Shown piece by piece: positions 1 through 8,255 of a stretch of DNA of 53,951 nucleotides. This stretch comes from Gammaproteobacteria bacterium. GTDB lineage: Bacteria > Pseudomonadota > Gammaproteobacteria > Pseudomonadales > Azotimanducaceae. Under the pieces are notes generated by a model, which was given only the letters and a program-made list of their open reading frames with translations, searched no databases and had not been told where the DNA came from. The stretch covers positions 1 through 53,951 of the forward strand of contig JAFIFJ010000077.1 of the NCBI GenBank assembly GCA_020832085.1. Direction: 5' to 3'. Numbering within the stretch: the first letter of the stretch is position 1; each line of letters begins with the position of its first letter. Both the position numbers and the translations under genes were made by a program.

Positions 1-35
1 AGATCTCTGAAAGCATCCGCAGGCGGCTGGTATGA
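1..35 (+). CDS. C-terminal end of an ABC transporter permease (PhnE-like), cut by the window edge
   Basis: Only the last ten codons are present, read from base 3 and ending ISESIRRRLV before a TGA at 33-35. This tail resembles the end of the next gene (VSGAIRRRLLR), which suggests two tandem paralogous permease subunits, as in phosphate/phosphonate-type importers with a heteromeric membrane domain. The stop overlaps the next start in an ATGA arrangement, so the two are translationally coupled. The assignment rests on a short tail plus context. Confidence 0.55.
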   Translation, partial: ISESIRRRLV

Positions 36-817
36 CGGTCCGAACGACGCTGCCCCCCGCTGCCGGCATGGGTTGGGCGACCCAGGTCACCCTGTTCATC
101 GCCGTCCTGTTTCTGGTCTGTGCCTGGGCCATCGACCTGACGCCGGCCGCACTGGCCAATCTGCCCCGGCAGATGGCCACCGTGCTCAGCTTCTTCTATC
201 CGGCAGACCTGAGCTACGGCGCCACCCGGGTCTGGCCGGCCCTGCTGGAGTCCATTCAGATCGCCTGGATGGGCACCATCATCGCCGCCATGCTGTCGCT
301 GCCGCTGGCCCTGCTCGGCGCGCGCACCCTGTTCCCGCGCATCGCCCGGCTGGTGAAGCTGATCTCCGCCACCGCCCGTGCCTTCCCCGAGATTCTGCTG
401 GCCATCTACTTCGTGCCCATCGTCGGCCTCGGCGCCTTTGCCGGCGCCCTGGCCATCGGCATCTCCTCGGTGGGCATGCTCACCAAGCTGGGATCGGAGG
501 TGGTGGAGTCCATCGACATGGGGCCGGTGGAGGCAGTGCAGGCCTGTGGCGGGTCACGTCTGCTGGCGTTGCGTTATGCTGTCGTCCCTCAGGTCCTGCC
601 CGAGATCGTCGCCCACTGGCTGTTCCGCTTTGAGCTGAACATCCGCGCGTCAGCCGTCCTCGGGGTGGTGGGTGCCGGGGGCGTCGGCGGCGTACTGCTC
701 AACACCCTGCGTTATCGCCACTTCGAGAAGGCCGCCGCGGTGCTGCTGCTGACCATTCTGGTGGTACTCATCATCGACATGGTTTCCGGCGCCATCCGCC
801 GCCGCCTGCTGAGGTAG
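32..817 (+). CDS. phnE: Phosphonate-type ABC transporter permease (PhnE family)
   Basis: This 261-residue inner-membrane permease is the membrane-domain type that forms the channel of phosphonate or related oxyanion importers. It has an N-terminal membrane segment at about residues 18-38, further hydrophobic spans (about 75-100, 125-155, 205-225, 235-255), and the cytoplasmic EAA-type loop EAVQACGGSRLLALRYAVVP that contacts the ATPase. The ending ELNIRASAVLGVVGAGGVG is typical of PhnE. The start overlaps the stop of a preceding similar permease. The ATPase and binding protein would lie upstream, outside the window. The substrate (phosphonate, phosphite or phosphate) cannot be told from a permease alone. 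Confidence 0.85.
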   Translation: MTVRTTLPPAAGMGWATQVTLFIAVLFLVCAWAIDLTPAALANLPRQMATVLSFFYPADLSYGATRVWPALLESIQIAWMGTIIAAMLSLPLALLGARTLFPRIARLVKLISATARAFPEILLAIYFVPIVGLGAFAGALAIGISSVGMLTKLGSEVVESIDMGPVEAVQACGGSRLLALRYAVVPQVLPEIVAHWLFRFELNIRASAVLGVVGAGGVGGVLLNTLRYRHFEKAAAVLLLTILVVLIIDMVSGAIRRRLLR

Positions 818-861
818 TGCCGACGCAGGCGCGAAACTCGCGACACGCCGTTGGGGGCGAT

Positions 862-879
862 CAGCGCCGTCAGGCGCTG
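862..879. other. Small hairpin after the permease gene
   Basis: A perfect 7-base-pair stem (CAGCGCC / GGCGCTG) with loop GTCA lies in the 157-base gap between the permease and the dGTPase-like gene. There is no T run after it, so it is at best a weak terminator or mRNA-end structure. Confidence 0.3.
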
Positions 880-974
880 CATGGATCCATCGCCCGCACC
901 GTCGGCGATAGCAAAGCCGAATCGCCTGCTCGCCAAGGCAGGGCTGGATCGGGAACAAGAGCGAGGTAGCCATC

Positions 975-2003
975 GTGACTGACACTGAAGCAATTTCCAC
1001 TTTGCGCCTGAACCGGCGCGAGGACCGGGAACGTTTCGAACACGAGCGCCTGTCCCCCATCGCCACCAAGGTGAGCGAAAGCCGTGGCCGCGAACAGCAA
1101 GAGCCACCGGATACGCTGCGGACTGCCTTCGAGCGGGACCGTGACCGGGTATTGCACTCCAAGGCCTTCCGCCGCCTGAAGCACAAGACCCAGGTCTTCA
1201 TCAATCCGGAGGGTGATCACTTCGTCACCCGCATGACCCACACCCTGCAGGTCACCCAGGTGGCGCGCGCCCTCGCCCAGGCCCTCGACCTCAACGAGAC
1301 GCTGACCGAAGCCATCTGTCTGGCCCATGACTGCGGCCACACCCCCTTCGGCCATGCCGGTGAAGCCGCATTGTCGGAACGCATGGGGGAGGGCGGCGAG
1401 TGGCTGCACGCGGATCAGGGCGTGCGCATCTTCCGGGTTCTCGAACCCTGCAACCTGAGCTGGGAGGTGCTGGACGGCATCCGCGCCCACACCTGGAGGG
1501 TGAAGCCACCACCGGCAACCCCCGAAGGCTGGCTTTGCCGCTACGCCGATCGCATCGCCTACCTCACCCACGACATGCTCGATGCCATGCGCGCCGGAGC
1601 GCTGGACAGCAAAAGTCTGCCTGCGGAGGTGGTGCGGGTACTGGGCGAACCGAACGGAAGAAGCTGGATTCGCACCATGGTCTACGCGCTGCTGGAGGAG
1701 TCAGCGGCACGGGGCAAGGTGGTCATGGGTGCCGAAGTCCTCGGCGCCATGCGCGAGTTCCGCGACTTCATGTTCGAGAAGGTGTACCTGCGTCCGGAGG
1801 CCGTTGCCCAGGCCGACAAGGCACGCGGCGTCATCCACAGCCTGGTGGATCATCTTGAAAAGCACCCGGACGAGATTCCCGACAGCTACCGCATCGCGGA
1901 TGCGCCAGTGTCATTGCAGGCGCTGGATCTCGTGGCCGGGATGACTGATCGCTATGCTTTGGCGATGCATGATCGGATCTTCAGGCCGCGCGGATTAGTG
2001 TAA
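975..2003 (+). CDS. dgt: dGTPase-like HD-domain phosphohydrolase
   Basis: This 342-residue protein belongs to the deoxyguanosinetriphosphate triphosphohydrolase-like group of HD hydrolases, which release triphosphate from dNTPs and help control nucleotide pools. The N-terminal part has the family pattern (RTAFERDRDRVLHSKAFRRL, residues 49-68). The metal ligands are His89 in RMTHT, the pair His118-Asp119 in CLAHDCGHTPFGH, and an Asp in RYADRIAYLTHD near residue 191. The stretch usually reading H-N-A-Q before the SLRI/LRI motif here reads LHADQGVRI, so the active-site loop is somewhat divergent. The start is GTG, with GAGG a few bases upstream; the next in-frame ATG would remove conserved sequence. 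The substrate preference is not provable here. Confidence 0.85.
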   Translation: MTDTEAISTLRLNRREDRERFEHERLSPIATKVSESRGREQQEPPDTLRTAFERDRDRVLHSKAFRRLKHKTQVFINPEGDHFVTRMTHTLQVTQVARALAQALDLNETLTEAICLAHDCGHTPFGHAGEAALSERMGEGGEWLHADQGVRIFRVLEPCNLSWEVLDGIRAHTWRVKPPPATPEGWLCRYADRIAYLTHDMLDAMRAGALDSKSLPAEVVRVLGEPNGRSWIRTMVYALLEESAARGKVVMGAEVLGAMREFRDFMFEKVYLRPEAVAQADKARGVIHSLVDHLEKHPDEIPDSYRIADAPVSLQALDLVAGMTDRYALAMHDRIFRPRGLV

Positions 2004-2147
2004 AGCGAAGCGTTTCTTTCGCCTCCAGAGCAGCTGAGGCTGGCCATCAGCCTGTGGTTAACACGACTTCCGCAGAAGCCTCTATCTCCATGCCACTCAC
2101 GCCACTGCAATGGCACCGTTCTTAGAGGCGCTTGTCCGCGCCAGATC

Positions 2148-2930
2148 CTACTCCATGGCCCCCTCGCCGAAGATGATGCTGCGTGACGCCAATCTGTTGT
2201 AGCGAAGGCTCATCGTGTCGGCATCCATCAGGCACACACTGAACGCCCGGCGCGGGCGATCCGAGCGATTCACGCCGCTGCCGTGAAGCATCCAGGGGTG
2301 CATCAGCACCGCTTCTCCGGCTTCAAGAACAAGCGGCTTCCGGCGCGGATGATGGTCGAAGTCCCGAGCCATCTCTGCGGTCAAGAATCCGCTGGGATGA
2401 TCCGGATTGAGTAATGTGTGCTGAGTGCCAGGAATGATTTCCATACACCCGTTTTCCTCATTCGCAGCATCGAGGGCTATGTAGATGGTCAACAGGGGAT
2501 CTCGATCCAGAGCACGCCACCGATCCTGATGCAGCGGCAGGAAGGTCCCGCGCCCGGCAGGCTTGTTCATGAACATGGCTCGAAAGGCAGCGACAGGCTT
2601 GTCGCCGTAAAAGTGACTGGCTGCTTCGGCAAAAACAGGCAGCTGCATGTACTCAAGAAAGATCGGGTCCCTTTCCAGCAGCTGGATCTTGCGATAGTTG
2701 AGCGTCCTGCCTTTGTGGCCACGTGTTTGTGCGCCAGCCGCATCATAGGTTCCGTCGCTGGAGTCGAGTTGCATCAGCATGCGGTCGTAGTCGAGATCGG
2801 CCTCGCCCAGCATGATCTCGTCAATTCGCTGGCGCATCGCACAGACCATGGCATCGGTACCAGGCTTGCCCAGCCGAAGGTAGCCCTGGGAATCGAATTC
2901 CTGCCACTGCTGTTGAGTAATGTAGCTCAT
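2148..2930 (-). CDS. Phytanoyl-CoA dioxygenase family protein (Fe(II)/2-oxoglutarate oxygenase)
   Basis: A 260-residue predicted non-heme iron oxygenase of the PhyH family. It shows the iron-binding triad HQD (in LPLHQDRWRALDRDP) and a distal His in HPWMLHGSGVNRSDRPRRAF, followed by Arg residues suited to binding 2-oxoglutarate. The start at 2930 is chosen because GGAAGAAGA sits immediately upstream and MSYITQQQWQEFDSQGYL is a typical PhyH start. A longer in-frame extension to 3155 has low-complexity Arg-rich sequence and is rejected. It lies divergently to a TonB-dependent receptor. Such enzymes hydroxylate small molecules or lipids; the substrate is unknown. Its composition looks less GC-rich than the core genes around it. 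Confidence 0.85.
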   Translation of the reverse strand: MSYITQQQWQEFDSQGYLRLGKPGTDAMVCAMRQRIDEIMLGEADLDYDRMLMQLDSSDGTYDAAGAQTRGHKGRTLNYRKIQLLERDPIFLEYMQLPVFAEAASHFYGDKPVAAFRAMFMNKPAGRGTFLPLHQDRWRALDRDPLLTIYIALDAANEENGCMEIIPGTQHTLLNPDHPSGFLTAEMARDFDHHPRRKPLVLEAGEAVLMHPWMLHGSGVNRSDRPRRAFSVCLMDADTMSLRYNRLASRSIIFGEGAME

Positions 2931-3670
2931 TCTTCTTCCACGATTGATTTCTCGCCGCCCTGTTCGAAGTGATGGCTGTCCAGTGACTGAAGCGGAGGCA
3001 TGGCGCGCGTCTTCCCCCGAATTGATGACGGCCGGCCTCATGTTGCGCTGCGCGACAGGCCGAAGGCTCGAGAGCCGGCCCCTCTCAGCCGACACCCATC
3101 GCGCGGAGCCTGCGGCATCACGCTTCGCACCCCACGAGCCCCTGCGGGCGACCATGGCATCAGTGTCAAGACGTCATGATGGTGCGGTCGCCCGGCCCGC
3201 AGCAAGCCACGAGTACCTCTCCTCTCGGTACGGCCGCCCACCGGATTTGCGATCTTGCACCTGGTCGGTGTGCCGGGTTACCCGCGGGGGCGATCGATGA
3301 CTGTCGACCCCCGTTCTAACCTGCAACGATGACTTTTCTGTTTACTTCCTCAGATCGATCGACTACATCTTAGGAAAACCCCGGAGGGGAGGGGCATGGC
3401 TCGGTCTTCAAGAAGCGGGCATACACGTAGCAAAAGCCCCTCAGCAGTTCAGGTCATTGCGTTCTCCTGTCCCGATCGGGGACGCGAATCTTTTCAAAGC
3501 ATTCGCAGAAGATCGCATGGAACTGCCTCTGGGGCCGCCTCCGAACGCTCGAATATGCGCCAGAGAAGACCTTCGAACATCAGCCCGACATCATGCTGGG
3601 AACACTGGAACTCCGATCAAGGTTTACCGAGCGACAAAACCATAAAGACATTCACTGAGGGGAACTGACC
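2931..3670. other. 740-base intergenic region between dioxygenase and TonB receptor
   Basis: This divergent spacer should hold the promoters for both neighbours. I see no convincing sigma-70 pair or Fur-like box. The first half (2931-3300) reads as non-coding. The second half contains protein-like sequence in two successive frames, listed separately as a possible decayed gene. A purine-rich ribosome-binding-like stretch (GGAGGGGAGGGG) lies at about 3382-3394. Confidence 0.5.
3301..3658 (+). pseudogene. Possible decayed coding sequence upstream of the TonB receptor
   Basis: One frame is open from 3301 to past 3530 and reads like protein (for example DANLFKAFAEDRMELP near 3479-3527). From about 3520 the protein-like signal moves to the next frame (LEYAPEKTFEHQPDIM near 3551-3598) and stops at TGA 3656-3658. 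This pattern would fit a gene fragment with a frameshift and no start codon. A third frame (3396-3668, ATG after GGAGGGGAGGGG) would encode 90 Ser/Arg-rich residues ending 2 bases before the receptor start, but its composition looks random. I do not recognise the family, and chance is a real alternative. Confidence 0.25.
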
Positions 3671-6097
3671 ATGGCTGCAAAGTCTACCGGCCTCATTCTA
3701 TGCGGTGCCGTCGTGTTAGGGCTCACCGCGCCTCCCACCATCGCACAAACAGGCATCATCGAGGAAATCATCGTCACCGCAAGACAGCGTGACGAGTCGA
3801 TTCAATCCGCTCCCGTTACCATCACAGCTTTGTCATCTGACACGATCGAGCGACTCGCATTGAACAATCTCGACCAGGTCTCCGATCTCGTACCGAACCT
3901 GCTCGTGAGCTATGGGTCTTCCGGCGGCGCCGCCACGGTGGCCTTACGCGGTATCGGGACCGGCTCTGGGAGCGCTGGATTCTCGTCAGCGGTCGGGCTG
4001 CTTATCGATGATGTCCACTCAGACCGCGGCCGCTGGATACAAGGTGGCATCTTTGATCTCGCTCAGATCGAAGTCTTGAAAGGCCCACAATCGCTCTATT
4101 TCGGCAAGAACAACACCTCCGGTCTGATTATTCTGCGGTCACGCGAACCGGTCCCTGGAGCTCCGACCGAGGCCAATTTCAATGTCGGGTACGAGTTCGA
4201 TGCAGGTGAGTACCTGGCTGAGGCGGGAGTCTCTTTCTCCCCGACTGACACGTTTGCCATGCGACTGGCCGTCCGGCGCACTGAACAGACAGATGGCTGG
4301 ATCACTAACACTGCGCAGCCACAGGAGGGCGTTGATCCCCTCGGTTTCTCCATTCCCGGCGCCGAAGGGACCCGTAATCTGCCCGACATGAAAGACACGA
4401 TGGGACGGTTCACCGCCGTGTGGGCGCCCACCGATCAGGTCAGCGCTACGTTCAAGGCCAGCATCAACAGGAACAGGGATGCCGGCCCGCTCTTCCACGA
4501 CCAGCTCGCAGAATGCTTCGGACCCGGCGGTCAGCCGCAGCTGGTTTTCGGTGTGCCCTCACCGGACGATGATTGCCGAGTCAGCTTCAAGCGCTCCAAG
4601 AGCAATACCCCAGCAGGCATGATGGTGGGTGAGCCGAGCGAGTTCGGGGACGGGACCTCATTCACGAAGTACGACGCCGAGCGCGTTTCCTTGCGAATCG
4701 ACTACGAAGCCGATCTGTTCACGTTGACGTCCGTCACCGGTTATACGCATTACGACTCCGACCTTCATGACAACGCCACGTTTGCTGGTGACGCACAGGT
4801 ACCTTTTTTCGAGCGTACAGACCACGAAAGTATCAGCCAGGAGCTGCGTTTCCAGACGCGTTTCGATTCTCCCGTAAACCTCATGGGCGGCGTGTTGTAC
4901 AGCGAGGACGATCTCTTTTTCAGGAATTCGGCCCGGATCGCTCCCTTAACTGCCGACAGCCGGAATGGCAGACAATGGACCTGGGATAAAGTTGCGAACC
5001 AGGATGGTAGAACGTTCTCCGCCTACGCTGAGCTTGTGTGGGATATCACGCATAACATCGAACTGTCTGGCGGGGCTCGCTACACAGATGAAAAGAAGGA
5101 TTTTGTCTTTACCGTTCCACACCTGCACGAACTTTTCGATGTTTTCCTGCCCGGCATTCTTTCCTCCCAGACTCTGGCTGGTAAATTCAAGGACGACAAT
5201 ATTTCACCCCAGGTGTCCATCGCCTGGAGTCCGATCGACGACGTCACCTTTTTCGCCGCATATCGAGAGGGCTTCAAGTCTGGAGGCTTCGACGCCAGCC
5301 ACACGCTGGCGGCCGGTGCTGTCATCGACGACATTCGTTTCGAAAGCGAGGAGGCTGACGGTTTCGAATTCGGCATCAAATCCAGATGGCTCAACAACTC
5401 CGTCCAATTGAATGCCACGGCATATTTTTTCGACTACAAGGACCTTCAGGTCACGTCGCTGGATACTGAAACAACGCAGTTTCGCATTCAGAACGCTGCG
5501 GCGGCGTCTACGGAAGGCTTCGAAGCGGAAATCACCTGGGCACCTCGGCCAGACCTGACTCTACGAGGTTTCGTGAACTACAACGTTGCGAAGTTCGACG
5601 AGTTTCTGACCAATTGTTACGCCGGGCAATCGATCGAGGCCGGTTGCGACCAGGTGTTCAACCCCAACACCGGACGATTCGTGTCACAGGACGTCGGCGG
5701 GACGACCGTACCCATTGCGCCAGAGTGGGTCGGTACGCTTGGTTTCACCTACGACTTCAAGTTGGGAAATTCCGGCTGGATGGCAAGCCTCGACTTGGAC
5801 GGACGATACTTTGGCTCATACAGCCGCAGCCTGCTCCGCAATCCAAACACCAAGGGCAGCAGCTATACGATCTTCGACGGCAGCCTGCGCGCCTATTCGC
5901 CAGACGAGCGTTGGCAGTTCACCCTCATCGCCCGCAACCTGTTCGACAAAGTCGTCGCGCTGAACGTCATCGATCGCTCCCTGACCGGGTCTGGCAACGG
6001 CCTCCCAGAGGGAGATCCAGAGCTGCAGCGCGCAGACCTGGTATCCAGGGTCCTGCGCGGTCGACAGATCTGGCTGCAGGTCGGCTATCGCATCTGA
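3671..6097 (+). CDS. TonB-dependent outer-membrane receptor
   Basis: An 808-residue outer-membrane transporter. A signal peptide (residues 1 to about 25, hydrophobic core LILCGAVVLGLTA) is followed by a TonB-box-like IIEEIIVTARQRDES (29-43), the plug domain (about 45-155, with VPNLLV, LRGIG and EVLKGPQSLYFGKNNTSG) and a long beta-barrel to the C terminus. The LKGPQS...GKNTSGG-type motif is typical of the large receptor group abundant in sphingomonads and marine gammaproteobacteria, which import siderophores, vitamins or organic compounds. A purine-rich GAGGGGAAC precedes the ATG. The final residues (WLQVGYRI) lack the usual terminal Phe/Trp. It stands alone without TonB-ExbB-ExbD and is divergent to a dioxygenase, so a common substrate is possible but unproven. 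Confidence 0.93.
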   Translation: MAAKSTGLILCGAVVLGLTAPPTIAQTGIIEEIIVTARQRDESIQSAPVTITALSSDTIERLALNNLDQVSDLVPNLLVSYGSSGGAATVALRGIGTGSGSAGFSSAVGLLIDDVHSDRGRWIQGGIFDLAQIEVLKGPQSLYFGKNNTSGLIILRSREPVPGAPTEANFNVGYEFDAGEYLAEAGVSFSPTDTFAMRLAVRRTEQTDGWITNTAQPQEGVDPLGFSIPGAEGTRNLPDMKDTMGRFTAVWAPTDQVSATFKASINRNRDAGPLFHDQLAECFGPGGQPQLVFGVPSPDDDCRVSFKRSKSNTPAGMMVGEPSEFGDGTSFTKYDAERVSLRIDYEADLFTLTSVTGYTHYDSDLHDNATFAGDAQVPFFERTDHESISQELRFQTRFDSPVNLMGGVLYSEDDLFFRNSARIAPLTADSRNGRQWTWDKVANQDGRTFSAYAELVWDITHNIELSGGARYTDEKKDFVFTVPHLHELFDVFLPGILSSQTLAGKFKDDNISPQVSIAWSPIDDVTFFAAYREGFKSGGFDASHTLAAGAVIDDIRFESEEADGFEFGIKSRWLNNSVQLNATAYFFDYKDLQVTSLDTETTQFRIQNAAAASTEGFEAEITWAPRPDLTLRGFVNYNVAKFDEFLTNCYAGQSIEAGCDQVFNPNTGRFVSQDVGGTTVPIAPEWVGTLGFTYDFKLGNSGWMASLDLDGRYFGSYSRSLLRNPNTKGSSYTIFDGSLRAYSPDERWQFTLIARNLFDKVVALNVIDRSLTGSGNGLPEGDPELQRADLVSRVLRGRQIWLQVGYRI

Positions 6098-6178
6098 GGG
6101 CCGCGACTCTTTCGCAGCGGGAACGGCAGTGTGCTGTTGCAGGCGAGCCTGGTCGATCAGCATCCGGCGACAGGCTCG

Positions 6179-6204
6179 CCGAGGGCACGCCGTCGTGCCC
6201 TCGG
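6179..6204 (+). terminator. Strong hairpin after the TonB receptor
   Basis: An 11-base-pair perfect stem (CCGAGGGCACG / CGTGCCCTCGG) with a 4-base loop lies 82 bases after the receptor stop. There is no T tract, so intrinsic termination is uncertain. A second, smaller hairpin (CGAAGC / GCTTCG) follows at 6223-6239. It may mark the end of the islet transcript. Confidence 0.5.
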
Positions 6205-6311
6205 GTGTATCGCGTGATCAAACGAAGCAGCAGGCTTCGCGCAATTCCCGATCAGGTTAAACCGTTCTTGCTCTGCTATCGTCGCGCCATACCGTAACGG
6301 GGAACGATGGC

Positions 6312-6584
6312 ATGACCGATGATTATGAGCTCGACTACTCCGACCACTGTGGCCGTATCGAACGGGATGGCCGCTCGGTCGAGGTACAGATCTATCGAGG
6401 CAGGGAGCGGGAAGATGCGAGCTGGATCCTTGAGATCGTCGATGATCGTTCAGGTAGTTCGATCGTCTGGGATGAACTTTTCGCAACGGACCAGGAAGCG
6501 TACGACTGCTTGATGCAGGAAATCGAGGCGCAAGGCTTGAACAAGGTCCTTGATGAAACTCCGGAAGCGCCCATGCCCGATTGA
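6312..6584 (+). CDS. Small conserved-looking acidic protein, function unknown
   Basis: A 90-residue soluble, strongly acidic protein with no signal peptide or membrane segment. The core WILEIVDDRSGSSIVWDELF followed by ATDQEAYDCLMQEIEAQGL has the alternating strand/helix look of a small alpha/beta domain. I recall similar short uncharacterised proteins in gammaproteobacteria but cannot name a family. It is a single-gene unit, convergent with the next gene. The ATG lies 12 bases after GGGGAACG. Confidence 0.65.
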   Translation: MTDDYELDYSDHCGRIERDGRSVEVQIYRGREREDASWILEIVDDRSGSSIVWDELFATDQEAYDCLMQEIEAQGLNKVLDETPEAPMPD

Positions 6585-6662
6585 GACAACCACGGGCCAT
6601 TGCAGACACGGATGCAAGGCTGGAAGGTATACAAGACCGAGCGGCGCTGCTCGCAGTCGTCC

Positions 6663-7091
6663 TCAGAATGACCACACGACAGTCTTCTCGGCCAGCATCG
6701 CCTCGGCCATCTCGGGCGGCTGGGCGACGCCGACACCCTTGATGAGCATGTCGGCTCCGATTCCACGGCCCGGCAGATAGATCGCGCAGACTTCCACTCG
6801 ACCACCCGCCGCCATGATGCTCTGCATGAGACCCTGGGGACTCATGCCACGGGGCGGTTGGGGCGCCGTGGCGCTCTCGGGGGCTTGCTCGAGCGCGATG
6901 TCGCCGCCTGATCCACACAGCAGCACGCGAACCTGAGCACCCTTTTGAGCCGCCTGCATGGTCAGGACCATGGCCATGAGCTGGGTCTGGGGCTCTGGGG
7001 AAGTGACAACCGTCACAAGACGTTTTTCCTCGGCACCAGCAGCCGATGCCAAGCCCACGACTATGGTCGCGGCAAGCAGGATCTTTTTCAT
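6663..7091 (-). CDS. Exported DsrE-like small protein
   Basis: A 142-residue protein with a clear signal peptide (MKKILLAATIVVGLASAAGA, cleaved before EEK). The mature part reads VTSPEPQTQLMAMVLTMQAA, then VRVLLCGSGGDIAL, a Pro-rich linker, GLMQSIMAAGGRVEVCAIYL and a final helix. This resembles the DsrE/DsrF-like fold, with Cys in each of two strand ends. DsrE-type proteins act in sulfur transfer, but periplasmic versions are mostly uncharacterised. The start at 7091 has GGAG just upstream; an in-frame extension to 7157 would bury the signal peptide. It lies downstream of the oxidoreductase on the same strand, with a 141-base gap. Confidence 0.7.
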   Translation of the reverse strand: MKKILLAATIVVGLASAAGAEEKRLVTVVTSPEPQTQLMAMVLTMQAAQKGAQVRVLLCGSGGDIALEQAPESATAPQPPRGMSPQGLMQSIMAAGGRVEVCAIYLPGRGIGADMLIKGVGVAQPPEMAEAMLAEKTVVWSF

Positions 7092-7232
7092 GTAGAGCTC
7101 CAGTGGGTAGCGTTCAGGGGACGAGCTTTGGTTGCTCCGGTTACGCTGCCGTTCCACCTTGACGTGGCCCTGCGTCCCGAGCCTCTCTCATCAGCAAGTA
7201 TGTCCTACTGGGGGCCATAGGAACGCAAACGC

Positions 7233-8255
7233 CTAACTCAGGGCCACAATGGTCTTGCCGAAGTTCCGCCCGGCGAACAGATCGCAGAACGCCGTCGGCA
7301 CCGACTCGATGCCGTGCAGCATGTGCTCCCGGTTCAGCAGTTTGCCTTCCTCGATCCAGTCCAGCAGCTGCTGGCGGGCTTCGGGATAGCGCTCGTGCAT
7401 CAGGTGGGTCATGAAGCCGGTCATGGTGGCCTGGTTGGTGACGAGCTGGAACAGGTTCGAGGGGCCGGGCAGGGGGCCGCCGGCGTTGTAAGTGGCCACG
7501 GCACCGCAGAGGGCGATGCGGGCGCCAACGTTGATCTGGCCGAGGACGATTTCGAGCAGGGGGCCCGATACCGAGTCCAGATAGACGTCGATGCCATCCG
7601 GACATGCTGCTGCCAGCGCGCCGGCGACGTCGTCGCCATTGCGATCGACGGCGGCGTCGTAGCCGAGTTCATCGATCAGGCGTTTGCATTTGTCTGCGCC
7701 GCTGGCGATGCCCACAGCCCGGGCACCATAGATGCGGGCGATCTGGCCGGCGATGGAACCCACCGCGCCGCCGGCTGCGCTGATTACCGCGGTTTCGCCC
7801 GGTTTCGGACGGGCGACGTCGGTGAGACCGAAGTAGGCGGACATGCCGGTATCGCCGAGAATGCCAAGGTGCCAGTTGAGCGGGCAGTCGTACTGCTCTG
7901 GGACAACCACGAGAAAGTCAGTGGCGTCGGTGACCGAATAGCGCTCCCAGGCCAGGCGGGCCATCAGGTGCTGGCCGGCTGTGAAGTCCGGGTGGCGCGA
8001 GTCGAGTACGCGGCCGAGGGTGAGACCCATGACGGGCTGGCCAATCTCCATGGCGGGCAGGATATGGTCGCCGCTGCCCTCGTCCATCCACTTTCGGAAA
8101 CCGGCATCGAGGGAGATGAAGAGGTTCTCGATGAGGACTTGGCCTTCGCTGAGCGGTGGCAGGGGTGACTCGGTGACAGCAAAGTCATCGACCCGGGGCG
8201 CGCCGGCAGGGCGGCGGGCGAGGACCACTTGCTGGTTCGACTTGGGGTGGGTCAT
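7233..8255 (-). CDS. NADP-dependent oxidoreductase, MDR superfamily (CurA / leukotriene-B4 dehydrogenase type)
   Basis: A 340-residue zinc-independent medium-chain reductase. The N-terminal GroES-like domain (NQQVVLARRPAGAP; EGQVLIENLFISLDAGFRKWMD) is followed by a Rossmann domain with ISAAGGAVGSIAGQIARIYG, the nucleotide-binding glycine motif, and a C-terminal GRNFGKTIVAL ending that is typical of this group. These enzymes reduce the double bond of alpha,beta-unsaturated ketones using NADPH. The catalytic zinc Cys/His ligands of true alcohol dehydrogenases are absent. The physiological substrate is unknown. It is monocistronic, or co-transcribed with the exported DsrE-like gene downstream. 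Confidence 0.88.
   Translation of the reverse strand: MTHPKSNQQVVLARRPAGAPRVDDFAVTESPLPPLSEGQVLIENLFISLDAGFRKWMDEGSGDHILPAMEIGQPVMGLTLGRVLDSRHPDFTAGQHLMARLAWERYSVTDATDFLVVVPEQYDCPLNWHLGILGDTGMSAYFGLTDVARPKPGETAVISAAGGAVGSIAGQIARIYGARAVGIASGADKCKRLIDELGYDAAVDRNGDDVAGALAAACPDGIDVYLDSVSGPLLEIVLGQINVGARIALCGAVATYNAGGPLPGPSNLFQLVTNQATMTGFMTHLMHERYPEARQQLLDWIEEGKLLNREHMLHGIESVPTAFCDLFAGRNFGKTIVALS

Noticed and set aside
3396..3668. A 90-codon frame after a strong ribosome-binding-like sequence, just before the TonB receptor
   Set aside because: Composition is Ser/Arg-rich and random-looking, and protein-like signal lies in the other two frames. Kept only as an alternative reading of the possible remnant.
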